This document shows positions 12,601-24,031 of a stretch of 64,000 bases of DNA, piece by piece. The notes under the pieces are model-generated. The model was given only the letters and a program-made list of their open reading frames with translations. It made no database searches and was not told where the DNA came from. Positions within the stretch are counted from its first letter, which is position 1. Each line of letters begins with the position of its first letter. Both the position numbers and the translations under genes were made by a program. This DNA is from Halichondria panicea (taxonomy: Eukaryota; Porifera; Demospongiae; Suberitida; Halichondriidae): NCBI RefSeq assembly GCF_963675165.1, contig NC_087377.1, positions 5,456,042 through 5,520,041 of the forward strand, written 5' to 3'.

Positions 12601-15600
12601 GGAATTTCGGAGTATGTTCAGTTTCTATATATACACTGTATTGTAGCTCTTGGTTCTATAGCTCATTGAATTTCAGCTCAATGTAATATTACTTATTATT
12701 ATATAGGCCATAGTCATGTATGTGCTTTAAGTGTTTGTTGTTACAGGGAAAGAGATCTCATGGTCAAAGGTTGGAACCGCAGCCACCTGGGAAACTGACA
12801 AAAAGAAACCAACGATGGTGCTCAACTTGTATGGCATGACAAAAGCTGACCAGAGAAGCATGGTAATTCACGAGTTTGGCCATGCTCTGGGCCTGGATCA
12901 CGAGCATCAGCGATCCGACTTCTGGGATGTGTTAAAGCGATTCATTATTCCAAAAAGTGATATGGAAGATGGAGTAAAGTGCAAAAAAGCTTGTCCCGCT
13001 GTGTTCAGATCCGACAATAACGATGCACCGTCGTATGGATCTGAATACGATCCTGACAGCATTATGCACTATTGGTGAGTGGTACTGCGGTGCTATGTGG
13101 ATCCAGATTAGGTCTAACTTACGTAGATCAAGCTAGGGACTAAAACATAATTATAGATCTGTCCAGCATCTGTAGAGGCCTAGGTTCTATTCTACCTACA
13201 TACAGGGTTCCACATGCATTAATAATGCGTATAGCTATAGCTATAGTGATACAAAGTTTATTTCTTGCCCAATTAATATAAACATGCATAGGTTTGACAG
13301 GAACTGGTTGCTACCGAAGTATCGAAAGCGAGCAGATGTGGCCAAGCATGTGACAAATGAGCGGGATAGGAAGGTGCTGTTTGGAGTTCATGACCGTGAC
13401 TACCACAATGGGCGGCAGGCAGAAAATCCTTCCAATCTTGACTACGAAACATTGAATGGAGCGTATGGTACTAAAGGTGAATTTTGGTACTGCATGTAGA
13501 TGGAGTTGATGTAATGATTACAGGGCCATGCACCAGAATTTAAGTACCGTATAATCTGGTTAATAAGCACACATCAACTAAGGCCACACCAATGTTTCAC
13601 GGATTTTCCGGGTCATATTTTTACAGAATGTCCAAAAAAATAAACCAATTAGTGGTCCAGGTCAGAGGTCAGAATAGCCACGTGATCTAGCAAAACGTTA
13701 CAACGTTTTGCTAAAGTGACTTTTTGTGGTGTGTTGTGACTCTGTTTGTGGTCAAATTTTTTTCTTTTTTTGCCTGCCACCCTGGTCTGTTTTTGAGGAT
13801 TAAAAGTCCGTGAAACATAAGATCAATTTGGTGTGACCTAATAGGTGCATACTGGTAAGCAGACCATGCGCCTTGATAGAAGGCGCATGGTTTTCTGCAA
13901 AGTTCTCTGCCCAACAACTGGTCTCCACACTTCTTTATAGATGTTAAGTCTCTTTCACTACCCGTAGTTGTCTTACTGCTGTCAGATATAACTATAATAG
14001 ACCTCTTGCAGACAAACGATCCAGCTATAGCTAATGAGGATTTGCTTCATTGAAATGTCATGGGCGTGGTTAATCTCTATAAGCGCATCTGGATAATAGG
14101 CGCATAGAGGCTTGCTTTTTTCCCTATAGGCGCATGCGCTTACTATACGCAGGGCCGTAAGAACCAGGGGGGCTGGGGGGGAAACTGCCCCCCCACTCTG
14201 AAAACCAGAGGGGCAGAGCCGCCCTGGTTTCAGACAGTGAAATGGGGTGGGGCGGCCCCTCTGCAGAGTCCAACAGATCCACAGTCGTCCTGCATGATGA
14301 TGATATTATATTTAGTGCCTTTTAAATGCATGTGGTTTGTTGCAACAACACTGCATGTACAGTAACTAAAGTAAGTTGATCCACATGCAGCTGAAATTTA
14401 TATAGCTAGAGCTCACTATGGCACAATATTCATTCCTTTTCTCTTCAGTACCTCAGCCTGCCCATGATGAAGAAGGTAGGCAAACTAAGACCTTCTTCAC
14501 GAAGCTCGATAATCCACAGCGTCTATTCTTACTTTATATACACAAGTTGCTAACTGATTCGCTTGACTTTGAAGCAGTTGCTCGTGACTTTGCTTCCAAA
14601 CACACGTCGAATAAACTATTTTGCTATAGCTTTCACATGCAGATTATTTCATTTATGTCTTTCTCCTGTTTATCTCTGAGAACATACAAAATGTAAAAAG
14701 TTCGCCTCCGGCAGAACGGGAGAGGGAATTTCCCCCTCCCGGACCCACCCCCTGCGTCACAAGGAGAGGGGCCATTCCTTTTTCTGCCCCCCCCACCTAA
14801 AAAATCTTCTTACGGCCCTGATACGGTACCAACTCAACAATTTTTAGGTCTTACGCCATAATTGTAATATTTTTTCTGCCACTTATAAAAAGACGTGTTT
14901 GTGGTCGTCTATATATATACTTTTTGGCCTATAATAACTATTACACGTATGCATATAATTATAGCTGTACTGGATGTATAACTGTCGCAACTGTAAATAC
15001 AGAGACCAAAAATTGAACTGTAGATCCACCTGTGTACTAAAAGTTTGCACTCAAAACAAAGTGCGCCATTTTGCAAGTGTAATTCCTTTTTCGAGTGCTG
15101 CATATAATTACATCAACTATGATACTATCATTGGAACAAGCGAAGCAAGCATGCATGTATACCTAGTACATTGTATCATGGACCGGCACAATAATTGTAA
15201 CTATTATGCTTTTAATTTGGTACTCTGATTTACCAACTTCCACGCAATAAGCCAGCTAATTTACACATCCAGCTCAGAAAGGAAACAAGGACTCCTGAGG
15301 TCACACACAAACAGCATGCAGCTAACTTGATTGCTATATAAGCACTATAGGTTGTTTTTCTTCTTACTGCTTGTATTTGCGTCAAGCAAGAGCCATATCA
15401 ACTTTTGATTATGTTCTCCTGCCAGACTGTGCATGCACCCAGCTTTTTCGTCATAAAATTGTAGGTTATATCTACTGCTGCATGCATGTGTGTATCATTT
15501 TTGGCAGCAACATTGTAAGATGCTGAACTTTCTCATGACAATTATATACAATGGCTACACCTTCTAAGATATCAAGCAGCTAGCATTTATCATGCCAATA

Positions 15601-16998
15601 TCGATTGGCTATACACCTTCGAAGATATCGAGCATGCAACTAGTATTATTGTGCAGTTGCTCGATGCACGTCAAAATCATTATAGGCTTATAGCTACTTC
15701 TCTTATACATGCACACATCATAATTATAACCCAAAATCACAATTCGCTCATGCTCGCCCCAAACATGACTGTATTATTTTGGGGGTTTTTAGTGGGAATC
15801 TCTTATAAGACATGCTCATGTTCATTGATTGGAATGCACCACTCCTCCTCCTTAGCAGTACATGGTTCCCAACATGGTGCCCCAGTGGCTGCTACTGCAA
15901 GTTTTCTACAGGGTGATCAATCTGGTGCACAACCGGAAGGTGAGTAGCACCCATGCACACATTAATTAATGGACTAAGTGTGACAATTAGGCTTTGTGCT
16001 ATTTAATTGTTTAGTGCATGCTCAGTTTATTGTGGCGAAATAATAATGTCTCTATTACGCATACAGATCCTATAGCCTTAAGTCATCGCAAAAGAGCTTT
16101 GGCATCAGATAAAGAAGTTGAAACTCCTTCAAAGCGTTGGAAAGAGGATATCGGTATGCTTTATTTTCATAATGAGTTTATAAATACATTGATTCAGTGA
16201 ACGGCTTTGGCCACACACACTAAAAACCATTTGTTTCTCAGGCACGCCTGCATGCTTACTCATTAAAAAAACGACGTATAATTGACCTTTGACATTTTTT
16301 ATGCGATGATGTGAGTTTTTTTATTTTTATTATGCTGATGCCCTGTCAAAAATGTGCATTCCCGCATCCGATTTTAAGGAAAAGGCCTGAAAAACAAGTG
16401 ATTTAGCGTGGGAAACAACTGTTAATTGTATACAGACACAAAGACATCCAGTTATGTATATGAGTCCCAACTTTTATATTAACAACACAACATAACTCAG
16501 GAGAGAAGGTGTATTATGGACAAATTGCAGCTTATTAATAGCTTAGAAATATGGGGTGGAGCCCCCCCTTCCTACGCCACTGTATAATAATACATAAGTG
16601 CAGATGATTAACTGGCTATATATAAGTACATCATACGATGCTTATGTTTATACAATAGCATTGTCATCAGTCGAGGGGCATCCTAACAAAAACCGTCCTC
16701 CGATCCCATTGTACTTACTGGAAAGGATGTTCAAACAATTTGTGTGACGTTGGTGAACGCATGCAATAATTGGTTCAATTTGGGATTGGCTCTTGGAATG
16801 AACTATGACCAGTTGGAATCTATCCAAGATCAATTCCGTGACAATAGTGGTCGCCTAACAAAGATGATAGCCAAGCGTCTTTCAGTCACTGATCAAACAA
16901 ATCCAATGACATGGTCTTACATCTGTGAATGCCTAAGGCGTCCTACAGTAATGCGTTATGATGTAGCAGAAGCAATTGAAAGAGAAAAAGGACTATAA
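9623..16998 (+). CDS. Death domain - zinc metalloprotease - death domain protein, last exon frameshifted
   Basis: Exons 9599-9947, 10019-10051, 10874-10941, 12278-12611, 12747-13074, 13292-13476, 15859-15939, 16067-16153 and 16671-16998 join with matching phases throughout, mostly phase 1, for about 590 residues. Exon 1 (ATG 9623; the frame is open back to an acceptor at 9598) is death-domain-like, with SYKKFAKHYEIPKGEL and VLWWREFNPDPTYLRFV. A short acidic/Ser-rich linker follows. The protease exons carry HEFGHALGLDHEHQR and SIMHY, all zinc ligands present. Exon 8 has a basic pair-spacer-basic stretch (HRKRAL, then KRWK) that could be a bipartite nuclear signal. The last exon is a second death domain (NNWFNLGLALGMNYDQLESI). 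The expected entry phase hits a stop in that exon, and the death-domain frame has TAA at 16684, so a one-base indel lies between about 16687 and 16726: sequencing error or decay. It is paralogous to the gene at 19-2914. Confidence 0.82.
10987..12090. repeat. Large foldback element in an intron, with nested repeats
   Basis: The ends are inverted copies of about 60 bases starting GGTGAGCCTTTTGTTTCAAA. The interior has three tandem units of about 28 bases (GGGGGCGTTTCTCCA) at 11108-11205, a hairpin at 11300-11345, and a nested inverted pair whose outer end reads GCGGCCTGGAATCGAGTCGA. It explains why this intron is over 1.3 kb, against about 200 bases at the same place in the paralogue. Confidence 0.75.
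13580..13840. repeat. TIR MITE in the protease-to-linker intron
   Basis: Inverted ends read AAGGCCACACCAA and TTGGTGTGACCTA; CACGGATTTT on the left matches AAAAGTCCGTG on the right. There is no reading frame of note. Confidence 0.65.
14150..14820. repeat. TIR element with CAGGGCCGTAAGAA termini
   Basis: Starts CAGGGCCGTAAGAA and ends TTCTTACGGCCCTG, with the flanking five bases ATACG repeated on both sides. The terminus resembles hAT-type ends (known feature), but the visible target duplication is shorter than the usual eight bases. The interior contains C-rich and G-rich runs and a frame at 14418-14696 that I do not recognise. Confidence 0.65.
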
Positions 16999-17510
16999 AT
17001 ATAGCTATATAAATTATGGTAGAAATGAGCTATATAAAATTAATTATGGTAGAAATGAATAGTTGTTTAATAGGTTGTTTAATAGTTATTTATAATTATA
17101 GCCATTAACACAATACTGCATGCATGCTTAATTGCACAGTCTTGTTTCTATATTATTTTATTGACATACCAGATACCGTATATATAGCGGGTATATATTT
17201 TCAAGAGTATAAATGTTCGTGGTCTTTGCGGATTAAGTATGTACCGCAGACATTTATAACCGCGAATTTAATATTGCATGCATGTATGCTGCTGCTGCTC
17301 CACGAAACTTAAATCCGCGAAAACCTTTCTAAAGGCATTTCCGCGAAAATTTACACCCTTGAAATATCGTGGCCAGAATATAGTTTATATATAGTTCGTA
17401 TGCGCATATGCAACGTGCATTACGTTGTATCATGCATGGCCTAGCCTTCTCCATAGGCCTCAAGGAAAGAAGGAGCTAGTGCCTCCTCTACCGCTAAGGG
17501 GTACGTCGGC
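16999..17510. other. Spacer with a decayed MITE
   Basis: 17176-17390 is a degenerate member of the CCGTATAGCGGGTA element family: it starts with CCGTATA and contains inverted GCGGATTAAG / CTTAAATCCGC and CGCGAATTT segments. The rest up to the start of the duplicated block shows no gene. Confidence 0.5.
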
Positions 17511-17697
17511 ACATGTAACTTAGTATGCTGGTTTGAAATTGTGGACCGTATATCTATAGAACACTATAATTATAGAAACCACATGTACTACAAAAAGCAA
17601 TGGATAGATTTGTGGCGGTAAGACTAGGTGATGACCAATCGTCCTCTAGCAAAGCTACATGTAGCAAAATACCGTGTCTTGTAGATAATGTTGGGTC

Positions 17698-17698
17698 T

Positions 17699-17742
<44 letters not shown>
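17698..17742. repeat. (CT)n microsatellite, copy 1
   Basis: About 21 CT units. The equivalent tract in copy 2 (27410-27481) is about 70 bases, so it has changed length since the duplication. Reading frames across it are artefacts. Confidence 0.95.
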
Positions 17743-17744
<2 letters not shown>

Positions 17745-18089
17745 TCCTATATTCCCCTTTCTTTTGGGTAGGAAGCTTCCCCCCCCCCCCCACTAGATGA
17801 AACCCTGCCTGTGCGAGGGGTTGTCCAGATATGTCTTCAGGGAAGGCCGTTCTCTTGTGCGATCCTCGATATCTGAATATATCAATCGGTATATATAGGC
17901 CTGTGCCGAATTTTCAAATTTGTTTACCTATTTGTTTACCTATTATTCTTTTCACTTCATCAGCCTATTATTCGTATTATTTCAATAATTATTATGATAC
18001 ATAATTTATACTGCATACACACAGCAGCGAAATAATTATTATAATTATAGCACCATTTCAGCAATGAACGACGAACAATGTGTGAAACT

Positions 18090-18600
18090 AGTTGGGTGTG
18101 GTCCGACCTTCCGTTAGGGTGGGAGGTTGGGTTGCAAGCTTATCTTGGATTTGTTCTGCCACTATAGTGGCACCATATCAGATTGCAGCATTTTGCATGT
18201 GGTTGGTTACACTTTCTTGGTTACACTTTCGTTTGTATCTAGTTGCAAAACCCGCATGCAGTATCCTTACTATGCTGTGGTTTAGCCACGTCACGAAGTC
18301 AGTTAGCACCTATGCACTTGAGTATAAAAACAGTGTTACATATAATTAGTGTGAAACCACATAATTAGATTGCCAAATCTATTTTTGGGGCTGTGCTTAA
18401 TTTCACAGCTTACTACAAACACTTATCGCCACTTAGAGCACCACTATAATTATATATTTGTGGCGCAGTCAACACAAATATAAATTGGCCAGACCCTATC
18501 AATTAATCTACTTGACAGTTACAATGCAGCAGAACAAATCCAAGAAGCTTGCAATCTGACCTACTATCCTAATGGACGTTCGGGCCACGCCCAACTAGTG
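18090..18600. repeat. TIR element with AGTTGGGCGTGG termini
   Basis: The left end AGTTGGGCGTGGTCCGACC and the right end GGCCACGCCCAACT are inverted copies, as are GCAAGCTTATC...GGATTTGT and ACAAATCC...AAGCTTGC. The copy-2 version, from 27698, has lost its right end by a deletion near 28130. The element at 55576-55895 is a relative. Confidence 0.65.
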
Positions 18601-19304
18601 TGAAACTGCATAATTAGATTTGCCAAATCTATTCTAGCTAAGCAGGTGCGGGCTGGGGCTGTGCGGTTTCACAGCTTACTGACAAACACTTATCAGCCAC
18701 TTAGAGCTCCACTAACATATTTGTTGCGCGGTAAACACAAATCTGTATGGTGATACCCTACTCTTGAATTGTGTCTGCATGGCTTTCGCGAAACTAGATT
18801 AGCATGAGATCATAACTTAGAACTACAGTGGAACTTCGATCCGTAAAACTTGGCCATTATAGGCCACTATTAATGAAAGCCATGCTTCCGGTCACCTCCC
18901 TAACGGCTTCTCTAGCTCGAAAAGGCTGTATGGACGAGCTACAGCTAAGTTTTCATGATTGTGCCAAATAATGCTGCTACGCAATGGTCAATGGTTGAAG
19001 TTTCCTGTATTCAAATTGTTAGAAGATATTTGCCAATCCACTTTTTTCTCTTCCTCTATTCTTTGGTACGGTGGTTCACCACAGTAATACTGTGCTCCAA
19101 GGTTTTGCAGCTAAGATTTCTATAATACAAACAGCTTTCTTCAGGTAAACAGCTCTAGCTATTCCTTTCAATGTCATCTTAGATCTACACGTGTTATAAC
19201 TTGCTTGCACTCCAATTTTAATAGAGTATAGATTCCAGTAATTTCCAATGACTTTCTACTCACTATCCTATAATAACTGATGACAAATAACATAATTATG
19301 GGCA

Positions 19305-19533
19305 GTTGACTAGCGCAAAGACCAAGTGGTACAATATTGCATTTGCTTTGGGGTTTTTTGACACTTCGAATGGAATTAAAATATAAATATCGTGTAAAAA
19401 CTGGCAAAGCTAGCACTCGATCTCCAGGAAATGCTTAAAAATTGGTTAATATAGAGAAGCAGACCAACCTGGGAGAAGGTGTGTGCTTCTTTACGCTCTC
19501 TAACTGTTGGAATGAGTGTGCTGGCAACAATTA
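19305..19533 (+). pseudogene. Death-domain exon, broken (copy 1)
   Basis: Matches the intact exon 28731-28958 of copy 2. Relative to copy 2 it has a three-base deletion (GLGI becomes GFF), then a one-base change of register in the A-rich run after GGAATT that brings an immediate stop, and it also lacks the strong pyrimidine tract before the splice acceptor. It can no longer contribute a complete domain. Confidence 0.7.
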
Positions 19534-19612
19534 ATTACACGATGTCATAAATAAATACAGGGTGTGCTATTAATTACCACTCACTAGACTTTGATCGTAA
19601 TTATGACTGTAG

Positions 19613-19992
19613 GTGCTCAGAGTGAACCTAAACTTGTTACCAGAACTGAAGAGGCAACACAATCTGGTCGAAAAGGCGGAAGAGATCCACCTGCTAGCAG
19701 CCCAAAGAGAACAAAAGCAGGAAAGATCGAAGGTGAGCAAGTTCTCATGAAGATTGGCCGCGAGCTTGGAGACCAGTGGATGGATGTTGGTGTGGCATTA
19801 GGAATGAAATTCATGGACCTTAAAAACACAATTGAAAATAACCCCAAAATAAAGCACCACCTCAAACCAATGGAGATGTTGCAGAAGTGGCAAAGTAAAG
19901 CTGGTGACTCTTTTACGTATGCAACACTGGCGTCAGCACTGGAAGAAGTTGGCCTCGATACTTGTGCACAAACACACTGTTATGAACAATGA
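19613..19992 (+). CDS. Terminal death-domain exon (copy 1)
   Basis: Phase-1 exon after the acceptor at 19611-19612, ending with TGA at 19990. It encodes a basic Ser/Pro-rich linker (GRKGGRDPPASSPKRTKAGK) followed by a death domain: IGRELGDQWMDVGVALGMKF, then LKPMEMLQKWQSKAGDSF and TYATLASALEEVGL, the expected six-helix pattern with the W and the L-x-x-L-x-x-A spacing. The copy-2 protein (29056-29435) differs at only three residues that I can see, although surrounding introns are full of indels, which suggests purifying selection or gene conversion. Its upstream death-domain exon is broken in this copy. The family makes homotypic contacts in apoptotic and immune signalling. Confidence 0.75.
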
Positions 19993-21255
19993 TAGATCTA
20001 TAGGTTGACAACCACTTTATTTTTGACAACGTATATATGTTACGGTAATAATTATTTTACACTATTTCTTCATGCATGGTCTATTTCTAGCTAGTAATGA
20101 TACCAGCTGAGAGCATTAATTTGCAAAACTTTTCTCTAAAGTCCGTATAAATAGTCCCTAAAATATCTCTAGGTTATTGGATTATGGGGGAATCTTGGGT
20201 GTTAGCATCGTTGTCTTTGGTCACTCTCCTTCTTGCCTCATGCATGCAGGGTATACTTACTTACTTAGTTTTTTCCATACAGTTTCTGTATGAGCAAAAG
20301 GTAGTAGAAGTGTAAATATGTCATTGTAATAGAGTTTTGTTAGGTGAGAATGAGCACGCATGCAGGTTCAATTCTTGGGCTACATATAGTATAGGTCCAT
20401 AATTGGAAGCACGTCCAATTTAGCCTTGAAATTGACGATCTTGCACCCCTATAATGCAATAATTGAGGAACGTAGTAGGGAGAAAGAGAGCCTGCATCGT
20501 AACCAACTCATGGTTATGTTGGTCGTGTTTTACAGAGAGTAGTGATGCCAGACTTTTTTAGCATGCATGTAGTGGCAGCATTGCCGAGGCCTCCAGTGCA
20601 TGAGTGACAGTAAAGGAGCTGTGCTCCACTTCTCTTACGCTCGTTTCTTGATATTTTCGTGCTTTCTATATAGGTGGCAGATAGCTATAATTATATATTA
20701 TATATAGATGACATTCGACTTAAAAGCGGCATGTGGATTAAACGTATAATGTCAAAACATTTTCTCAAAGCGGCTTCCCCAAAAGCCGTTCGCAGCGATG
20801 TCTATAGACGAGCGCAACCTGCTACTATGGCGGAGGCACCAGAGGAGGGTTCACCAGTAATGGGTTGTATAAGACTAAGTCTTGATTGCTATGCTCTGTA
20901 CTGATCCAGTCATGTCATACATAACTTTTGATGTTTTGTTTGTGTTCTACTTATCGGATTGTTGATTGCTATATGCTCGTCTACATTGTAGATCTACAAT
21001 AACATGCAGTACTGTTGCTTTTCAACCCATGCATTCTGTTTCCATTTTTAAGCTCCTCTACTCTATAATAACCGAGTGGCATTCATTGTCAAATTCCAGT
21101 ATAAAAAAAACAGTATACTTTATACAACATAATAACGCAAACTAATTACCTCTTCTATAACACTAAGCGAAAGCAAAACATGGTGAGAGGCAGCTTGCAG
21201 CACTCGTTTTTCCATTATTGACTTCTGTATACGTTTTTACTCCATTATCATGCAG

Positions 21256-21434
21256 TAACTGTCATTAAGCCACAAGGCTATAATTATGTACTTTTGGCTG
21301 AGCAATATGCAAATGGAAAATTCATTGTAATAGATAATGTTAAGAGCTCGCTCTCATCAAATTCTGAGAATTCAGGACAGAAAACTAAATTGTTAGTTGG
21401 AGGGCCTTATGCATGCAGACTTCTAAAGTCTTGA
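21256..21434 (+). CDS. Candidate 3'-terminal exon of unknown protein
   Basis: After an acceptor at 21254-21255 a phase-1 frame stays open for 58 codons to TGA at 21432, reading GYNYVLLAEQYANGKFIVID and later LLVGGPYACRLLKS. The composition is protein-like and unlike the AT-rich random frames around it. I do not recognise the domain and could not find the preceding exon. The segment is missing from copy 2, where a short inverted piece takes its place. Confidence 0.35.
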
Positions 21435-21989
21435 TTTCCATGATCCCTTGGTGGTGGGTGTGTTATGTGCATGGTTATTTAAAAAATGTTGTCCTGATTA
21501 GGAGATACATATGTAGCACCCTTTTGAGATACATGCCTGTATGTACCAATAGCATAGGTGCCAACTGTACAGTCCCGAATTTGGAGACTCTGTCCTGTGT
21601 CCCGTCCGGAAATTGCTATTTACCTGAAATGTCCCGAATTTTCAAGGTTGCTGCTCCTGAACTGGGATAATACAGTCAAATATTCTAAAGCTATGCGGAT
21701 AATTTTTGTTGGTGCAAAATTTTCACACACATTTAAATAATTATTATGCCTGAGCATTACGAGTCCTAGTTCCTTAGTATGGTGGACTGAAATGTTGAAA
21801 GTAAGTCACTATTAAATTATTTTTCGAATATTCGTAACATGCAGCTCAGGATAGTGACTTCGTAGTTTTTAATGCTCTTTAATGCAATACGAAATAAGAA
21901 AATTTCCACCGTGCTGAATTTTTAGACCACGCCCCATTTAAAAATGCCCCGCCCGCTATAACCACGTTCTCCTTCAACAAACACAGGAT

Positions 21990-22315
21990 CTAAAGCCTCG
22001 TTTACACCACATGTACACCTAATCCGGGTCAGATTTTCTGAGTAGTGGGCGTAGTAAAATGACCACTAATTGCATTTACGCAAACATTGGCTGATGGAAG
22101 CTATAGGCCTAGAAACACCCACGAACATGTACAACACCTCAATTAGCTCTCTGTGCTTACACCGCTTCTGACACAATCTGCACCACCTCTAGAAGTGGTT
22201 GGCTTATTGCGCTAATCCGGACTAGAACGCGGATAAGGGCCGTTTATACGAACGCGGTTAGGTTTAATCAGGATTCCAACCTGGATTATAGGCCTGGTGT
22301 AAATGGGGTTTAGGA
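21990..22315. repeat. MITE with CTCGTTTACACCA termini (copy 1)
   Basis: The ends are inverted: CTCGTTTACACCA with ACCTAATCCGGGT on the left, GGATTATAGGCCTGG with TGGTGTAAATGGGG on the right. The copy-2 equivalent is 32143-32443. It contains an inner pair GGACTAGAACGCGGATAAG / GAACGCGGTTAGG. Confidence 0.7.
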
Positions 22316-22399
22316 GAGAGAGAGCTAGTAGAAAAAACTCATACTTATAGTAAACCCAGGAGTGCGAGTTCTATAGGCTATCTCAGCTATCGTATGGAT

Positions 22400-22510
22400 C
22401 TCACCTCTGGTGACCAATGCTGCTCAAAGACAAGAAAAAATACAAAGGAGAGCCACAAAGTTTATCCTTCCCCAAACCACATCTACTATGACCTATAAGA
22501 ATAAAAATAC
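22400..22510 (+). pseudogene. LINE reverse-transcriptase 3' fragment (copy 1)
   Basis: A short frame reads EKIQRRATKFIL, the conserved tail block of CR1/Jockey-like reverse transcriptases; the same block occurs in the elements at 37500-38690 and 61690-63600. The matching fragment in copy 2 is 32672-32800, so the insertion predates the duplication. Confidence 0.65.
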
Positions 22511-22720
22511 GCATGCACATGGGCAGTAATTGGTCCTCATCTAGAAGTGAATGTCACCAGTTAAGAGCGTTGAGCAGGCGAAAGGATTGCTCCCTACATG
22601 CATGGTGGGGGGGACTGTGACAGGGGCGGCTGGTTCCGCTTGGCCTGACACCCATGTTTTGCCCAAAAATCTTACATTAGGTATACATATCTACACTAAT
22701 TACGGTGTCCTACACACCAC

Positions 22721-23203
22721 TAGCCTCGCTCCTTCACCGGCCTTCATGGGAAAGAAGGCCTGCTATCGACTGCTTGCGCATGCACCAAATTATTGGGATA
22801 TTTTTACCCGTAAAATTTCCTATAATACTGAATTCATCAGAGAAAAATCTTAAAAATCATACACAGAGCTATATAGCTAGCTAGCTAGAGACAGAGCTGT
22901 GTAGGTTTGTTGTACTGCTATTTTTTTCTGATAGAATCAGTAGCAGTAGTATAGTAGACGTTCACCAAAGTTAGTGTTAAAGGCTGCAGGCTAAGGGTAG
23001 CTATCAGAGAATGCTATCCGATGAGCTAGAAACCTTCAATAGAACAATCCACTTCCGTTCGTTGTGATGTCATAGTTTTACTGAGCATATACGATGTTAT
23101 CCAAAGCCCCCAGATACCGGGGGATATTAGCGCATGCGCAAGCAGTCGATACCGGGCCCACTTCCCTAAGTGAAGTGGGAAGTGCGGCCTGGGATCGAGG
23201 CTA
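22721..23203. mobile_element. TAGCCTCG-family element, 483 bases, 9-base target duplication
   Basis: Begins TAGCCTCGCTCC and ends GGGATCGAGGCTA, with subterminal inverted GGCCTGCTATCGACTG and CAGTCGATACCGGGCC. It is flanked by ACACACCAC and ACACACCCC. Copy 2 of the duplication has the unoccupied site at about 32985-33005, which proves insertion after the duplication (or precise loss). Nine-base duplications are typical of Mutator-like elements (known). It has no transposase. Confidence 0.85.
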
Positions 23204-23330
23204 ACACACCCCATGTATGCATTCAGCAGCAAGAATGACGAGGGTGGATATGCCATGCAATGCAAAAGTGTTAGGGCAGGGTTTCAGAACCTGCTTGCTC
23301 CTAAACCCCAAGAGGAACATAATTGTTAAT

Positions 23331-23605
23331 AGACAGAAAGACATTCGTGACTGAAATAAGTTATTTCAGTCACGAATGTCTTTCTGTCTATGCATATGTA
23401 CTCTAATTAAAGGCTGCAGGATGTACCCTTTGAACCCTATGAACTCTAAACTCGTATTCATCGCTTAATGTTTGTATCCCTAGATAAATAATTATGTACA
23501 TCGCTAGAGTTATAATTATCGCTCAATGATTGTAAAATATATCGCTTGATAAAATACCGCTTGGAATGATCAACAATTTTGAAACAAACGGCTAACCGTA
23601 GCCTT
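23331..23605. repeat. Family A MITE remnant with a fresh palindrome (copy 1)
   Basis: 23331-23388 is a near-perfect palindrome of the terminus AGACAGAAAGACATTCGTGA. In copy 2 (33125-33400) the same place has only one arm. The rest matches half of the foldback at 1737-2187, ending ATAAAATACCGC...CAATTTTGAAAC. Confidence 0.7.
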
Positions 23606-24031
23606 CAGCATTAATACTAATAAGTCAGTGCTACATCTACATACATAATGTATTTTGTCCTTAATGTTTTTGAAAACAATAATGGCAGATCATTGCATTA
23701 CCCACTCCATAGAGTTTCCCTGTTCATAATGACATTGTATTTTGTCCTTAATGAAAACAATAATGGCAGATCATTACCCACTCCATAGAGTTTCCCTGCC
23801 GGTTCACAGGCTGTGATAGGTAAAGACATCACAGCTAAAAATGCTAATTCTCCTGTGCCAGATGAATTGAGCTCAGCGCAGCAGAGCTAGCTAGCTACCT
23901 AGCTAGTGAAATGTGTACTTTCTGCCAGCATGTATAAATAGTAGTTTCAAATCACATGCAGAGATCATCCCACGTACCTCCTCGCCCTACACGTACGTGT
24001 GCATTCACGGCTGTCAGAGCTGGAGTTCTAG

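Noticed and set aside
14449-14475. A 27-base microexon (PQPAHDEE) in the protease gene
   Set aside because: It lies inside the TIR element 14150-14820, and the flanking exons 13476 and 15859 already join in phase without it.
17600-17800. Protein with a Ser-Leu repeat (and its copy at 27317-27502)
   Set aside because: The frame is produced by a (CT)n microsatellite that differs in length between the duplicates.
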